From Caldimicrobium sp. (GTDB taxonomy: Bacteria > Desulfobacterota > Thermodesulfobacteria > Thermodesulfobacteriales > Thermodesulfobacteriaceae): DNA of 38,663 nucleotides. Numbering within the stretch: the stretch's first letter is position 1; the number at the start of each line of letters is the position of its first letter. The position numbers and the translations under genes are program-made. The stretch lies in the NCBI GenBank assembly GCA_025060015.1, contig JANXDB010000055.1, forward strand, positions 1 through 38,663, in the 5' to 3' direction. Positions 24,034-32,762 of this stretch are shown one piece after another. Under the pieces are notes generated by a model. The model was not told the DNA's origin, did no database searches, and worked only from the letters and a program-made list of their open reading frames with translations.

Positions 24034-25332
24034 ATGAAAAATCAAAAACTTCCTTCCCTGGATATCTTACAAAGGTCATTCATTGCTGATCTTCACATCC
24101 ATTCCAAGTTCAGCCGTGCAAGTTCAAAAAACATGGATCCTAAGACCCTTTCAAAGGTCGGAAAATTAAAGGGCATCCAACTCATAGGAACAGGCGATTT
24201 CACTCATCCTCTTTATCTGAAAGAATTAAAGGAATACTTAGAGTATGAGCCTGAAAGCGGATTTTACTTTGTTAAGGGTGAAGATTCAGAACTTAGATTT
24301 GTTCCTTCTGCAGAAATCTCTCTTATCTTCTCTCAAGACAACAAGAGTAATCGAAGAATGCATCTTATACTCCTTGCTCCTGATTTTGAAGTAGTTGAGG
24401 AGATAAATCTGTATCTATCAAAATTAGGTAATTTGAGTTCCGATGGGAGACCAACCTTTGGTATCTCTGCGGAAAGACTAACCCTTGATCTTGTATCCAT
24501 CTCACCTTATATACTGATAATACCAGCCCATGCCTGGACCCCTTGGTATTCCCTGTTCGGAGCCTTTTCAGGCTTTGATTCCATCGAAGAGGCCTTTGGG
24601 GAGGCAACCCCCTACATATACGCCATTGAAACTGGGCTTTCCTCGGATCCAGAGATGAACTGGAGAATCTCTCGACTAGATGGTATCACCCTACTCTCCA
24701 ATTCAGATGCTCACTCTCCCTGGAAAATTGGTAGAGAGGCAACAGCCTTCTTTTATCCTTTTTCCTTCGAAAACCTTTACCAATCTATCAAAAAAGGACA
24801 AATCGCCTACACCATAGAATTCTATCCTGAGGAGGGAAAATACCACCTTGATGGACACAGAACTTGTAAAGTAGTTCTCACACCTAAAGAGACCAAAGAA
24901 CTAGGCTACAAATGCCCCAAGTGCGGTCAAAACCTCACTATTGGGGTATTGCACAGAGTTGAAATCTTGGCTGACAGACCTGAAGAGTACCATCCACATG
25001 ATAAACCCTATTCTGTCCATCTGGTCCCGTTAATGGAGATCATGGCTCAGGTTTTTGATTTAAACCTAAATAGCAAAACCCTTGAGAGGCTTTATGTTGA
25101 ATATGTCACCAGAGTAGGAACAGAGTTTGACATACTACTAAAAAAAGACCTTCAAGAATTAGCTTCAAAATTGCCAGAAACTCTCGTCCTTGCCATTAAT
25201 AAGGTAAGAAACGGTCAAGTTTTCTTAAAAGGTGGATATGATGGTGTCTATGGGGAAGTAAAAATTTTTGAGAATTTTTCTGGGGAGGAAAGAACTTTTT
25301 TTAAACAAAAAAGTATTTTCCCCTTAGGCTAA
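24034..25332 (+). CDS. PHP-domain endonuclease Q-like DNA repair nuclease
   Basis: 432-residue member of the PHP family with a zinc ribbon (COG1379). The best-studied members, endonuclease Q of Thermococcales and Bacillus homologues, nick DNA 5' to deaminated bases such as uracil and hypoxanthine. PHP metal motifs are visible: ADLHIHSKFSRA near residue 18, GTGDFTHP, PSAEISLIF, IPAHAWTPWYSLFG and LLSNSDAHSPW. A zinc-ribbon-like part follows (GHRTCKV, KCPKCGQNL, ...LHRVEILADRP). Length fits the family (~424). The ATG begins 11 bases after tRNA-Leu with no Shine-Dalgarno in between, so it may be expressed from the tRNA transcript. Repair of heat-driven deamination suits a thermophile. The activity itself is inferred. 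Confidence 0.82.
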   Translation: MKNQKLPSLDILQRSFIADLHIHSKFSRASSKNMDPKTLSKVGKLKGIQLIGTGDFTHPLYLKELKEYLEYEPESGFYFVKGEDSELRFVPSAEISLIFSQDNKSNRRMHLILLAPDFEVVEEINLYLSKLGNLSSDGRPTFGISAERLTLDLVSISPYILIIPAHAWTPWYSLFGAFSGFDSIEEAFGEATPYIYAIETGLSSDPEMNWRISRLDGITLLSNSDAHSPWKIGREATAFFYPFSFENLYQSIKKGQIAYTIEFYPEEGKYHLDGHRTCKVVLTPKETKELGYKCPKCGQNLTIGVLHRVEILADRPEEYHPHDKPYSVHLVPLMEIMAQVFDLNLNSKTLERLYVEYVTRVGTEFDILLKKDLQELASKLPETLVLAINKVRNGQVFLKGGYDGVYGEVKIFENFSGEERTFFKQKSIFPLG

Positions 25333-25442
25333 ATTGACAAATTTGTAAGATCTCACAGACCAATTTTTGACCAAAAGCTTAAATTTCTAGGCATAATTTT
25401 TGAATAAACTTTTTTAAAAAAACCTAAAGAAAGGTGATATCT

Positions 25443-26198
25443 ATGAAAAAAGTATTATTAGCAATCATTTTCATACTCCTGTTCCAGTGCTTATCTGCAA
25501 ATTCTCAAGATATTGATATTGGCATCTCCATGAGTAATGGCAAAATAAGAAGTTTTTATTTTGCACTCAGTGACTATTACAGAATCCCTGAGGAGAAGAT
25601 TATCATTATTAAAAAACGCTATCCAATAATAATTGAAGATGAACTCCCAGTTATTTTGCTTATAGTGAGAGAAGCTGGAGTTGATCCAGATGTCATAATA
25701 GAACTTAGAAGAAGAGGATACTCTTGGTATGATATACTAATTCGGTTTAAGCTCTATCCAGAGGTTCTCTTTAAAAGATACATTATCTATGGTCCGCCCT
25801 ATGGTAAAGCCTGGGGTTATCACATAAAGAGGGGAAGAATAGTTTTTGAAGATAGAGATATCATTGTCTTATCAAACATGAGGTTTCTCTCAGAATATTA
25901 TAAAGAGGAGCCAGAGGTCATTATTAAGTATAAAGAGAAATATCCCAGATTTGTGGATATAAATTATGAGATAAGAGAAATGAAAAAGGAAAATAGATTA
26001 AAACAAGATTGGCAAGAAGAGAGGCCCTTCAAAGATCACCCATCAAAAGAAGAAAGATGGGATAGAAAAGTAGAAAAACAGAAGAATCAAGACAATATTG
26101 ACAAAAATGAATTGAAAGATAGTAAGAAGGAAAAGAAGAAAGATAATAAGCCTTTTTACGAGGACAGAGAACATCAAGGGAAAGGTAAAAGAGATTAA
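25443..26198 (+). CDS. Secreted protein of unknown function, basic C-terminus
   Basis: 251 residues beginning with a clear Sec signal peptide (MKKVLLAIIFILLFQCLSANS). I choose ATG 25443 because AAAGGTGAT lies just upstream; the GTG at 25434 falls within that site. The mature part (~25-170) has a conserved-looking core: DYYRIPEEKIIIIKKRYP, DELPVILLIVREAGVDPDVIIELRRRGYSWYDILIRFKL. It is similar in style to uncharacterised exported proteins of Deltaproteobacteria. From ~190 the sequence is strongly Lys/Glu/Asp-rich, low complexity and probably disordered. The signal peptide contains a Cys, but not in a lipobox. Function unknown. Transcription ends at the strong terminator 4 bases after the stop. 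Confidence 0.8.
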   Translation: MKKVLLAIIFILLFQCLSANSQDIDIGISMSNGKIRSFYFALSDYYRIPEEKIIIIKKRYPIIIEDELPVILLIVREAGVDPDVIIELRRRGYSWYDILIRFKLYPEVLFKRYIIYGPPYGKAWGYHIKRGRIVFEDRDIIVLSNMRFLSEYYKEEPEVIIKYKEKYPRFVDINYEIREMKKENRLKQDWQEERPFKDHPSKEERWDRKVEKQKNQDNIDKNELKDSKKEKKKDNKPFYEDREHQGKGKRD

Positions 26199-26201
26199 GT
26201 G

Positions 26202-26225
26202 AAAGGAGGGGAAGCCCCTCCTTTT
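26202..26225. terminator. Bidirectional rho-independent terminator
   Basis: Perfect 10-bp hairpin AAAGGAGGGG / CCCCTCCTTT with an AAG loop, and T-runs on the appropriate side in both directions. It lies between the convergent secreted-protein gene (+) and small lipoprotein gene (-) and serves both. Confidence 0.93.
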
Positions 26226-26231
26226 AGTATC

Positions 26232-26426
26232 TTACTTCTTCTCAGCAGGAGCAGCGCCTGTCTGATTAGCTGGTTGAGCTTCTGTCTGATTGGTTTGATT
26301 GGCTGCAGGCTGTTCAACCTTAGGTGGCTGTGGAGCAGGAGCTTCCTCTTTTTTCTTACAACCTGCTGTTAGACCCATGGCACCAGCTACCGTAAGAGCA
26401 AGCACAAGAGAAATTAACTTCTTCAT
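26232..26426 (-). CDS. Small lipoprotein, Ala/Pro/Gln/Asn-rich
   Basis: 64-residue precursor with a type II signal sequence: MKKLISLVLALTVAGAMG then lipobox LTAGC, so the mature lipoprotein starts at the Cys. The ~40-residue mature chain is KKKEEAPAPQPP followed by repeated QPANQT-like units, low complexity and without a folded domain. Such peptides are common in thermophilic Desulfobacterota, but no function is known to me. Strong AAGGAGGAGGG site upstream of the ATG, own promoter (26461-26488) and terminator (26202-26225): a monocistronic, probably well-expressed gene. Confidence 0.88.
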   Translation of the reverse strand: MKKLISLVLALTVAGAMGLTAGCKKKEEAPAPQPPKVEQPAANQTNQTEAQPANQTGAAPAEKK

Positions 26427-26460
26427 AGCTACACCCTCCTCCTTGTTTTTTGTTTGCCTA

Positions 26461-26488
26461 ATTATCTACCTCTTCTATCTTTTGTCAA
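26461..26488 (-). promoter_or_regulatory. Promoter of the small lipoprotein gene
   Basis: Minus-strand -35 TTGACA (complement of 26483-26488), 16-bp spacer, -10 GATAAT (complement of 26461-26466), 35 bases before the ATG. Shares the CCTCTTGACAAA context with the tRNA-Val promoter. Confidence 0.72.
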
Positions 26489-26505
26489 GAGGTCTTTTTT
26501 GATTT

Positions 26506-27360
26506 TTATACCACTAAGTTTTCAAGGAACATGCTTCTTTTTAGGACTTTAAACATTATCTTCTCTAAATCTTTAGTGGTAAGTCCTAAGGTCTCAATAA
26601 GCTTAGATGAAATCTTGTACTTAAAGGCATCTACCCCTCCAGTAATCCCCATTAGGTTAGCCAAGATGTTGGATAAACCAACTATGGCGGAAACCTTTTT
26701 TTGAATCATCAGGTCTGCATCATGATGAGCTCTCACAGCAAAGGTGATGTCTTCAGGAAAATCCCATTTCTTTAAAAGATACCCCCCAACCATCCCATGA
26801 TCTACTCCTAGGACAAACCACTCTATCTGTAAAAAATCCCAGGAAGGATTCTCCCTGGTTATTTCATGAAATTTAACCTCCTCCAGATTAGTATACAAAT
26901 CAAGAACGATTTTACCTAAATCATGCAAAAGAGAAGCAATATAGAGACTCTCTTTTTTTTCTGGTGAGAGTTTAAGTTCATTTGCAATCTCCTCAGTTAT
27001 AAAAGCACAATTTATAGAGTGAAGCCAGATATCCTTGGCACTAATCCCATAACCGGTTAAATTATCAGAAAAATATTTTCCCGATACAGATGCTAAGAGG
27101 CTCAATTTAATTTGGTCTGTTCCAAGATACATAAAGGCTTTGAGAAGGGAATCCACCTTTTGAGGTAGAGAAAAGGCGGCAGAATTCACCAATTTTAGGA
27201 AATTAACGGCTATTCCTGGATCGCTTTTTATAACCTGCTCAAGCTCTCTAAAGTCCAGCTCATCCCGTCTCAACAGTTCCAGAGCTCTCCTCGCTGTCTC
27301 TGGAAAAGTGGGAATAGTATCGACCTTGTTGAAAATCCTCTCCAATAGAAATTCACTCAT
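26506..27360 (-). CDS. HDOD-domain signalling protein
   Basis: 284 residues filled by one HDOD domain, a regulatory HD-superfamily fold found in two-component and c-di-GMP-related signalling. Conserved parts: IPTFPETARRALELL, IKSDPGIAVNFLKLVNSAAFSLPQKVDSL.KAFMYLGTDQIK, the LLHDLGKI HD motif and the DHGMVGGYLLKKWDFPEDIT helix. The retained HD dyad is unusual for HDOD proteins, many of which have lost it. No receiver or GGDEF domain is attached. Its start overlaps the CheD-like gene by 8 bases, so the two are coupled. Role unknown. Confidence 0.87.
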   Translation of the reverse strand: MSEFLLERIFNKVDTIPTFPETARRALELLRRDELDFRELEQVIKSDPGIAVNFLKLVNSAAFSLPQKVDSLLKAFMYLGTDQIKLSLLASVSGKYFSDNLTGYGISAKDIWLHSINCAFITEEIANELKLSPEKKESLYIASLLHDLGKIVLDLYTNLEEVKFHEITRENPSWDFLQIEWFVLGVDHGMVGGYLLKKWDFPEDITFAVRAHHDADLMIQKKVSAIVGLSNILANLMGITGGVDAFKYKISSKLIETLGLTTKDLEKIMFKVLKRSMFLENLVV

Positions 27361-27835
27361 ATCTTTCTATCCTGTTTTGAATTCTTAAAAGGAAAATCAG
27401 TTCTTTACCATTGATTTCAAGAGCTAAAGGCTCTGATAATTTTACCTTTTTAATCACTGATCCCTCTACAAGTCCCATCTTCTTAAGCCATGACTCTGCG
27501 AGCTTTAGATTCTTTTCAGCAAGGTCTAGATTCTCTGGATTTTCTTTATAAACACTTGCTCCTGCTAAAAACCATTTACAAGCCGATACATCAACATTAA
27601 TTCTCTCCAATTCCTCCTGAAACTTATTTAGAATGGTTTCACCGGAAAGGACAATGGCACCATCGATCTCTATGTCGAATTCCTTGTAAGGAAAAAGATA
27701 CGTTAATAAACCATAAATCTGTTTGGACCTATTGATAAAGCCTAAAGCTATTCCTGCTCCCAGACAATCTGATTTAAGATTGAGAGACTTCTTTGCTAAT
27801 ATTTCAAAATTTCCCCTGGATACCTTTATGATCAT
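27353..27835 (-). CDS. Degenerate CheD-like protein
   Basis: 160 residues whose layout follows CheD chemoreceptor deamidase: a beta-hairpin opening (GNFEILAKKSLNLKSD), CLGAGIALGFINRSKQIYGLLTYLFP in place of the family's LGSCVAV...GGLAHFMLP, a helix then KWFLAGASVYKENPENLDLAEKN in place of KIAGGASMF...IGERN, and a final strand pair. The catalytic Cys (GSC) is Gly here and the catalytic His (LAH) is Thr, so amidase activity is unlikely. It overlaps the HDOD gene, suggesting a joint regulatory role. No che genes are in the window. The family call is by eye and moderate. Confidence 0.6.
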   Translation of the reverse strand: MIIKVSRGNFEILAKKSLNLKSDCLGAGIALGFINRSKQIYGLLTYLFPYKEFDIEIDGAIVLSGETILNKFQEELERINVDVSACKWFLAGASVYKENPENLDLAEKNLKLAESWLKKMGLVEGSVIKKVKLSEPLALEINGKELIFLLRIQNRIERYE

Positions 27836-27850
27836 GATCTATCCTCTTGA

Positions 27851-29146
27851 TTATTCAAAAATTCTTAATCTTTTGGTTTTGGCCTTAACGATATCCAACT
27901 GATCAATTTCCTCTAATGCTTTCACTACCTGTTCCTCTCTGGTTTCATGAGTTAACATCACTATGGGTACAGCTCCCTTTCTTATCTGTCTTCCTATTTG
28001 CACCACCGAAGAAATGCTGATACCATGGTTGCCCAGTACGCCAGAAATCTTTGAAAGGACTCCTGGTCTATCTACCACAGAAAATCTGAAATAATATCTA
28101 AAAACGCTATCTTTCACGGAGACAAGTCTCAAATCTTTGTCTTCCCTTAATGGATATTTTATTAGGGGAAATTTGTTAAATCGAAGGTATTCCACAGCAG
28201 ATACAATGTCGCTCATAACTGCACTGGCTGTAGGCTCCTTACCAGCTCCCAACCCGTAGAGTAATACATCGCCCACGAAATCACCTTTGATATAAATAGC
28301 ATTATAGTTCAATCTTATAGAAGTCAAGATATGATTTTCTGGGAGCAAGGCAGGATAAACCCTTATTTCAAAGCCCTTTCTGCTCTCCCTTGCCTCAGCT
28401 AAAAGTTTTACAATATATCCAAACTGTTTGGCAAACTTTAAATCCATAAGATCTATTTCATTGATACCCTCCACGTATATTCTATGTGAAGGTATAAAGA
28501 CCCCAAAGGCAAGACTAGCAAGTATAGAGATCTTGTGGGCTGAGTCTAATCCTGTTAAATCAAGAGTTGGATCTGCCTCAGCATATCCCCTTTGTTTTGC
28601 CTCTTCAAGGGCCCTCTCAAAGGAAAGGTTGTTTTCCAGCATCCTCGTGAGGATATAATTTGTGGTTCCATTTATTATACCTAGAATGCTTTCAACCCTA
28701 TTTCCAATCAAAGCCTCTCTTAGAATCTTAATGACTGGAATTCCTCCACCCACCGAGGCCTCAAACCCAAGATAAGCTCCTCTCTTTGTCGCTAATTCAA
28801 AGATCTCTCCACCATACTCCGCAAGAACTGCTTTATTGGCAGTGACAACCTGTTTACCTGCCTCTAGTAATCTCCTTATATAAGTTTTAGCAGGCTCAAT
28901 TCCACCCATAAGTTCACATACTATGCTGATATCTCTGTCTTGACATATTTCTTCAAAATTCACTGTGATCTTTTCATCGGGAACACCTATGTTCCTCCTT
29001 TTTGAAATATCCCTGACTAAAATCTTTTTTATCTCCAAATCCACTCCCACTTTTTCTCTAAGTCTCTCTCTATGTCTCAGCCAAAGCTCGTACACTCCCT
29101 GCCCCACAGTGCCTAAACCTAAAAGAGCTATGTTTATCCTAATCAA
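27851..29146 (-). CDS. hom: Homoserine dehydrogenase
   Basis: 431-residue NAD(P)-dependent homoserine dehydrogenase of the threonine/methionine pathway. Rossmann motif ALLGLGTVGQGVYEL at the start, then CELMGG, VVTANKAVLAEYG, SVGGGIPVIKIL, NGTTNYILTRM and the substrate site GYAEADPTLDLTGLDSAHK. A C-terminal ACT domain (~350-431, VVDRPGVLSKISGVLGNHGISISSVVQ) gives likely threonine feedback. I use TTG 29146 because AGGAGGTG ends 5-6 bases upstream of it; the ATG at 29167 would lie before that site and inside nrdJ. Downstream of nrdJ in the same run. Confidence 0.95.
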   Translation of the reverse strand: MIRINIALLGLGTVGQGVYELWLRHRERLREKVGVDLEIKKILVRDISKRRNIGVPDEKITVNFEEICQDRDISIVCELMGGIEPAKTYIRRLLEAGKQVVTANKAVLAEYGGEIFELATKRGAYLGFEASVGGGIPVIKILREALIGNRVESILGIINGTTNYILTRMLENNLSFERALEEAKQRGYAEADPTLDLTGLDSAHKISILASLAFGVFIPSHRIYVEGINEIDLMDLKFAKQFGYIVKLLAEARESRKGFEIRVYPALLPENHILTSIRLNYNAIYIKGDFVGDVLLYGLGAGKEPTASAVMSDIVSAVEYLRFNKFPLIKYPLREDKDLRLVSVKDSVFRYYFRFSVVDRPGVLSKISGVLGNHGISISSVVQIGRQIRKGAVPIVMLTHETREEQVVKALEEIDQLDIVKAKTKRLRIFE

Positions 29147-29157
29147 GACTTCACCTC

Positions 29158-30984
29158 CTATTGACATTGATCATAACCACAACTTCCACAGAAAAGACAT
29201 TGGCCATGCACCTCTAAATCCTCTCCACACTTTGGACAGAGCAGCTTTTCACTTTCACCTGCTCTCACGTAAATTACTTGCTCTTCCTTTGAGCCATAGC
29301 GGTAGACAGTTACCCCTTTTAACTTCCACTCATAGGCTAAGAGATAAATGCGCTTGATATCCTCGGTTGTAGCTGTTGAGGGTAAATTTATGGTTTTTGA
29401 TACTGCATTGTGGGTATATCTTTGAAAAGCTCTCTGAACAGAGAGATGAACCTCAGGGGGAATTTCAAAGGTTGATAGAAAAAGCTTCTTTATTTCTTCT
29501 TTCAAAGTGCTCTTACTTACCAAACCATGGGCCTTGATTTCCTCTTTTAAACTCTCAATTTCCCTCTCGGAGTACATCTCCATGGACAAGACCTCATCAA
29601 AAAGGGGGTGAAACTCCTTAATTATAACACCATCCAAGGTTTTTCTCTCATAGTAGATTCCAAAAAGCGGTTCTATACCTGATGAAACGCCGGCAATGAG
29701 GGAAAGGGTTCCAGTAGGAGCAATGGTGGTGGTAGTTGCATTTCTAAGAGGGGGATAGTTCAATTGGTCCCATAGACTTCCAGGAAAGGCAGGAAAAGGC
29801 CCTCGTTCCGCAGCTAACATCATAGAGGCTTTCATGGATTCCTCATTTATAAAAGACATTATCTCTTCTGCTATCCTAAGAGCTCTCTCCTCTGCATAAC
29901 TCACCCTAAGTTTTATCAACATATCCGCAAATCCCATAATTCCCAGCCCTATCTTCCTATTCAAAGTAGTAATTTTTGCTATCTGGGGTAGTGGGAACCT
30001 GTTCACCTCTATCACATCATCAAGGAACCTCACAGCAAGGTGGATTATAATCCTTAGTCTCTCCCAGTCTATTCCACCATCTTTAACAAAATTTGCCAAG
30101 TTTATAGACCCGAGATTACAGGACTCATAGGCTAACAGAGGTTGTTCTCCGCAGGGATTTGTAGCTATAAGCCTTCCTAAGTGAGGGGTGGGGTTATGCT
30201 GATTGATGGTATCGATAAAAATTACTCCCGGGTCACCGGTTTTCCATGCATTTTCACAAAGGGTGTTGAATAACCACTCTGGTGAAATTTTGCGGACTGT
30301 TTTTTTAGTTCTTGGATTTATCAAAGGAAAGGGTTCACCCTTATAAAGGTGATAAAAAAAATCATCTGTCAGAGCTACGGATATGTTGAAATTGGTAAGT
30401 TCACCTGGCTTACTCTTAGAGTTAATGAATTCTTCAATATCAGGGTGATCTATGTTCAGAATACCCATATTGGCACCCCTACGTTTACCACCCTGTTTTA
30501 TGGCCTCGGTAGCGGCATCAAAGACCCTCATAAATGAAACTGGCCCACTGGCCACACCGGAGGTAGAAAAAACTACATCTCCCTTAGGTCTCAAGGAGGA
30601 GAAATTAAAGCCTGTTCCGCCACCTGATTTGTGAATGATTGCAGCCTGCTTTAAAGTCTCAAAGATAGAAAAAAGAGAATCTTCCACAGGTAAGACAAAA
30701 CAGGCAGAAAGTTGGCCCAAAGGCCTTCCGGCGTTCATCAATGTCGGTGAATTAGGCAAGAAATCGAGATTGGCCATTAGGTTATAAAATTTTTCACCGT
30801 ACTCTTCCCACCTATCACGGGATGCGGAAAAGTTCCTTTCTCCCTCAGCCACCGCCAAGGCTACCCTTTCAAAAAGGCCCTCCGGTGTCTCCACTATTTC
30901 GTTATCCTCGTTACGGGCTAAATATCTTGCCTTTAACACCAAAAGTGCGGAATCTCTTAGTTTAGTTGTGGCCTTTTTCTTCAT
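29158..30984 (-). CDS. nrdJ: Adenosylcobalamin-dependent (class II) ribonucleotide reductase
   Basis: 608-residue class II RNR that makes deoxyribonucleotides with a B12 radical, no oxygen or second subunit needed. Seen: MNAGRPLGQLSACFVLPVEDS (first redox Cys), KSGGGTGFNFSSLRP, NPCGEQPLLAYESCNLGSINL with the radical-site Cys and Asn/Glu, NATTTTIAPTGTLSLIAG, and a C-terminal Cys-rich tail (CPKCGEDLEVHGQCLFCGSCGYDQC) carrying redox-shuttle and zinc-like cysteines. There is no N-terminal ATP-cone, so activity-site regulation is probably absent. ATG overlaps the preceding gene by 4 bases. B12 dependence is consistent with the corrinoid-based pathway elsewhere in the window. Confidence 0.96.
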   Translation of the reverse strand: MKKKATTKLRDSALLVLKARYLARNEDNEIVETPEGLFERVALAVAEGERNFSASRDRWEEYGEKFYNLMANLDFLPNSPTLMNAGRPLGQLSACFVLPVEDSLFSIFETLKQAAIIHKSGGGTGFNFSSLRPKGDVVFSTSGVASGPVSFMRVFDAATEAIKQGGKRRGANMGILNIDHPDIEEFINSKSKPGELTNFNISVALTDDFFYHLYKGEPFPLINPRTKKTVRKISPEWLFNTLCENAWKTGDPGVIFIDTINQHNPTPHLGRLIATNPCGEQPLLAYESCNLGSINLANFVKDGGIDWERLRIIIHLAVRFLDDVIEVNRFPLPQIAKITTLNRKIGLGIMGFADMLIKLRVSYAEERALRIAEEIMSFINEESMKASMMLAAERGPFPAFPGSLWDQLNYPPLRNATTTTIAPTGTLSLIAGVSSGIEPLFGIYYERKTLDGVIIKEFHPLFDEVLSMEMYSEREIESLKEEIKAHGLVSKSTLKEEIKKLFLSTFEIPPEVHLSVQRAFQRYTHNAVSKTINLPSTATTEDIKRIYLLAYEWKLKGVTVYRYGSKEEQVIYVRAGESEKLLCPKCGEDLEVHGQCLFCGSCGYDQCQ

Positions 30985-32762
30985 AGTTCAACAAGAATGA
31001 GATTCTGATAAAGAGGATCTGGTGGATTTTCCAGATCAACATACCTGAATTCTCCTTCAAATCTGTTGAAAACGAAGTTCATAAAACCAGTGAGAAGATC
31101 TTCATCTACATAGTAATGGGATCTTGCCAATTTTTTGAAATTTTCCGTAAGGATTTCCTTTATTGAATCCTTTAGGTATCCATTTCCGTCCTTTATATCT
31201 ATGAGACTCTGCAAAAGCTCTTGCCAACGACTCCGAGGAACTGCCCTGAAAATAAATTCCCCATTTAAAAGATAAGAGGAAATTGCAGTGAGAATCAACG
31301 AACTCCAAGTCAAGACCATATGATCAAAGTTGCGTGATGGCTTTAAAACTTCTTTTATCCAGTGAGAGGGAGAACCTAAAGACCTCTCCAACAGAGGAGC
31401 AATGTAGGCAATTTCCTCTAAATATCTTCTAACCATTCTTAACTCCCCAACCCTGGAAAACTCAACATACTCCTCAGAAGTCCCTATCATAGCAGGATTA
31501 AAGAGTTTTACTTCATTTAAATTCTTGGCTAACACTCCCTTTAAATATCCCTCATATGGTTGGTCTAAGTATTTTAAAACAACTGGATTGAAGTCCTTTC
31601 CAGTCACAATGGAAAGGGCAAATCTTCTGAGTTCTCTTAAAGCTGTCCTTGAAACCCTGAAAATCTCCTCTAGGTAATGATTTTCCAGGATGGATTTAGC
31701 CTTTTCCAAATCCGAACCAGCAAGATACTCAATACCCAAATTCAAACCAGCCCACATTTTAAAGATTCCCCCTTTCACCTCTTCAATACCATCAATAACA
31801 GGGTGATCAACTAGAGTGACTTTGGTGGCTAACCATGCAAGTTCTCTTTGAATTCTAACCAGGACATCTGTATCTCCGATCATCCCTAGTATGTTAAAAA
31901 TCGGAAGTTTGCCCTCCCCTTCATAGGGAAGGAGATAGAGAATTTGCCCTCCCTCGGATACATCTCCAGGTAAATACTCTCGTACTACAGTTGAGAGACC
32001 TCTCGGATGAATGTAGGAATAGACCTCCAAAGAGGTAAAATAATCTGGAATACCTTCATCAGCTAGTCTGCCATTTCTGAATCTGAAAGCTCTCTCTTCA
32101 ACCTCTGAAGGCAACTCCGCAATTAAAGCCTCCATTAGCGAAAAATACATTTCAGGCCACTCGTCTCGTATAATTTCTATGATTCTTCTAAAGTAAAATT
32201 CCACTGCTTCGTCTTTAAATTCCACAAAATAAAAGTCATCCAATGTAAAGGGTGGCAGAAAATCACGGGCCTCGAGTATATCCACTTCATCTGATCTCTT
32301 ATGTATGCGAAGGAACTTTTGCATCATGGCTATCAAAAAATCCCAATCAGCAACTTCCAGCCACCTCTTCAACAGATCCTCACCAGCCTCGTATATGAGA
32401 ATTAACCAGCTCAAAATCCTCTCTGCTTTCAATCGGTCCTTAAACCAGGCATCAAAATCAAAGAGAAACTGTATTTGACTTCCCTTGGCATGACTTAACA
32501 ACTCCACTGCCTGCTCAAGTGAAGAGGCCTTTAAAGTGAGGAAGAATTCAATGAGTGGAAGATTTCTGACCAATCCAGTTGGATAGGGAGAAAGAAGGAT
32601 TAATCTAGCCTTACTCTCCCAAGGAGCCCTAAGTAGGATCTCCATGAGTTCCTCAAATTTAAGAGGTTTTAAAGCAGATTCGAGTTCTGCCTCACTGAGG
32701 CTGAAAAGCTTATCGAGATCAATAGATAGAGAAGTCTCCTTCGATGAAAAAGGCTGATTCAT
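30981..32762 (-). CDS. Large uncharacterised helical protein (possibly DUF6178 family)
   Basis: 593 residues, acidic and mostly alpha-helical by eye, with no signal peptide, membrane segment or metal motif recognised. Distinct stretches include FSLSEAELESALKPLKFEELMEILLRAPWESKARLILLSPYP at the start, LPPFTLDDFYFVEF, FRFRNGRLADEGIPDYFTSLEVYSYIHP near the middle and WSSLILTAISSYLLNGEFIFRAVP near the end. I believe this is the conserved Desulfobacterota family labelled DUF6178, but cannot verify it. The ATG at 32762 gives a 44-base overlap with the YraN-like gene; no nearer start exists before residue ~40. It overlaps nrdJ by 4 bases, implying coupling. Function unknown. Confidence 0.82.
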   Translation of the reverse strand: MNQPFSSKETSLSIDLDKLFSLSEAELESALKPLKFEELMEILLRAPWESKARLILLSPYPTGLVRNLPLIEFFLTLKASSLEQAVELLSHAKGSQIQFLFDFDAWFKDRLKAERILSWLILIYEAGEDLLKRWLEVADWDFLIAMMQKFLRIHKRSDEVDILEARDFLPPFTLDDFYFVEFKDEAVEFYFRRIIEIIRDEWPEMYFSLMEALIAELPSEVEERAFRFRNGRLADEGIPDYFTSLEVYSYIHPRGLSTVVREYLPGDVSEGGQILYLLPYEGEGKLPIFNILGMIGDTDVLVRIQRELAWLATKVTLVDHPVIDGIEEVKGGIFKMWAGLNLGIEYLAGSDLEKAKSILENHYLEEIFRVSRTALRELRRFALSIVTGKDFNPVVLKYLDQPYEGYLKGVLAKNLNEVKLFNPAMIGTSEEYVEFSRVGELRMVRRYLEEIAYIAPLLERSLGSPSHWIKEVLKPSRNFDHMVLTWSSLILTAISSYLLNGEFIFRAVPRSRWQELLQSLIDIKDGNGYLKDSIKEILTENFKKLARSHYYVDEDLLTGFMNFVFNRFEGEFRYVDLENPPDPLYQNLILVEL

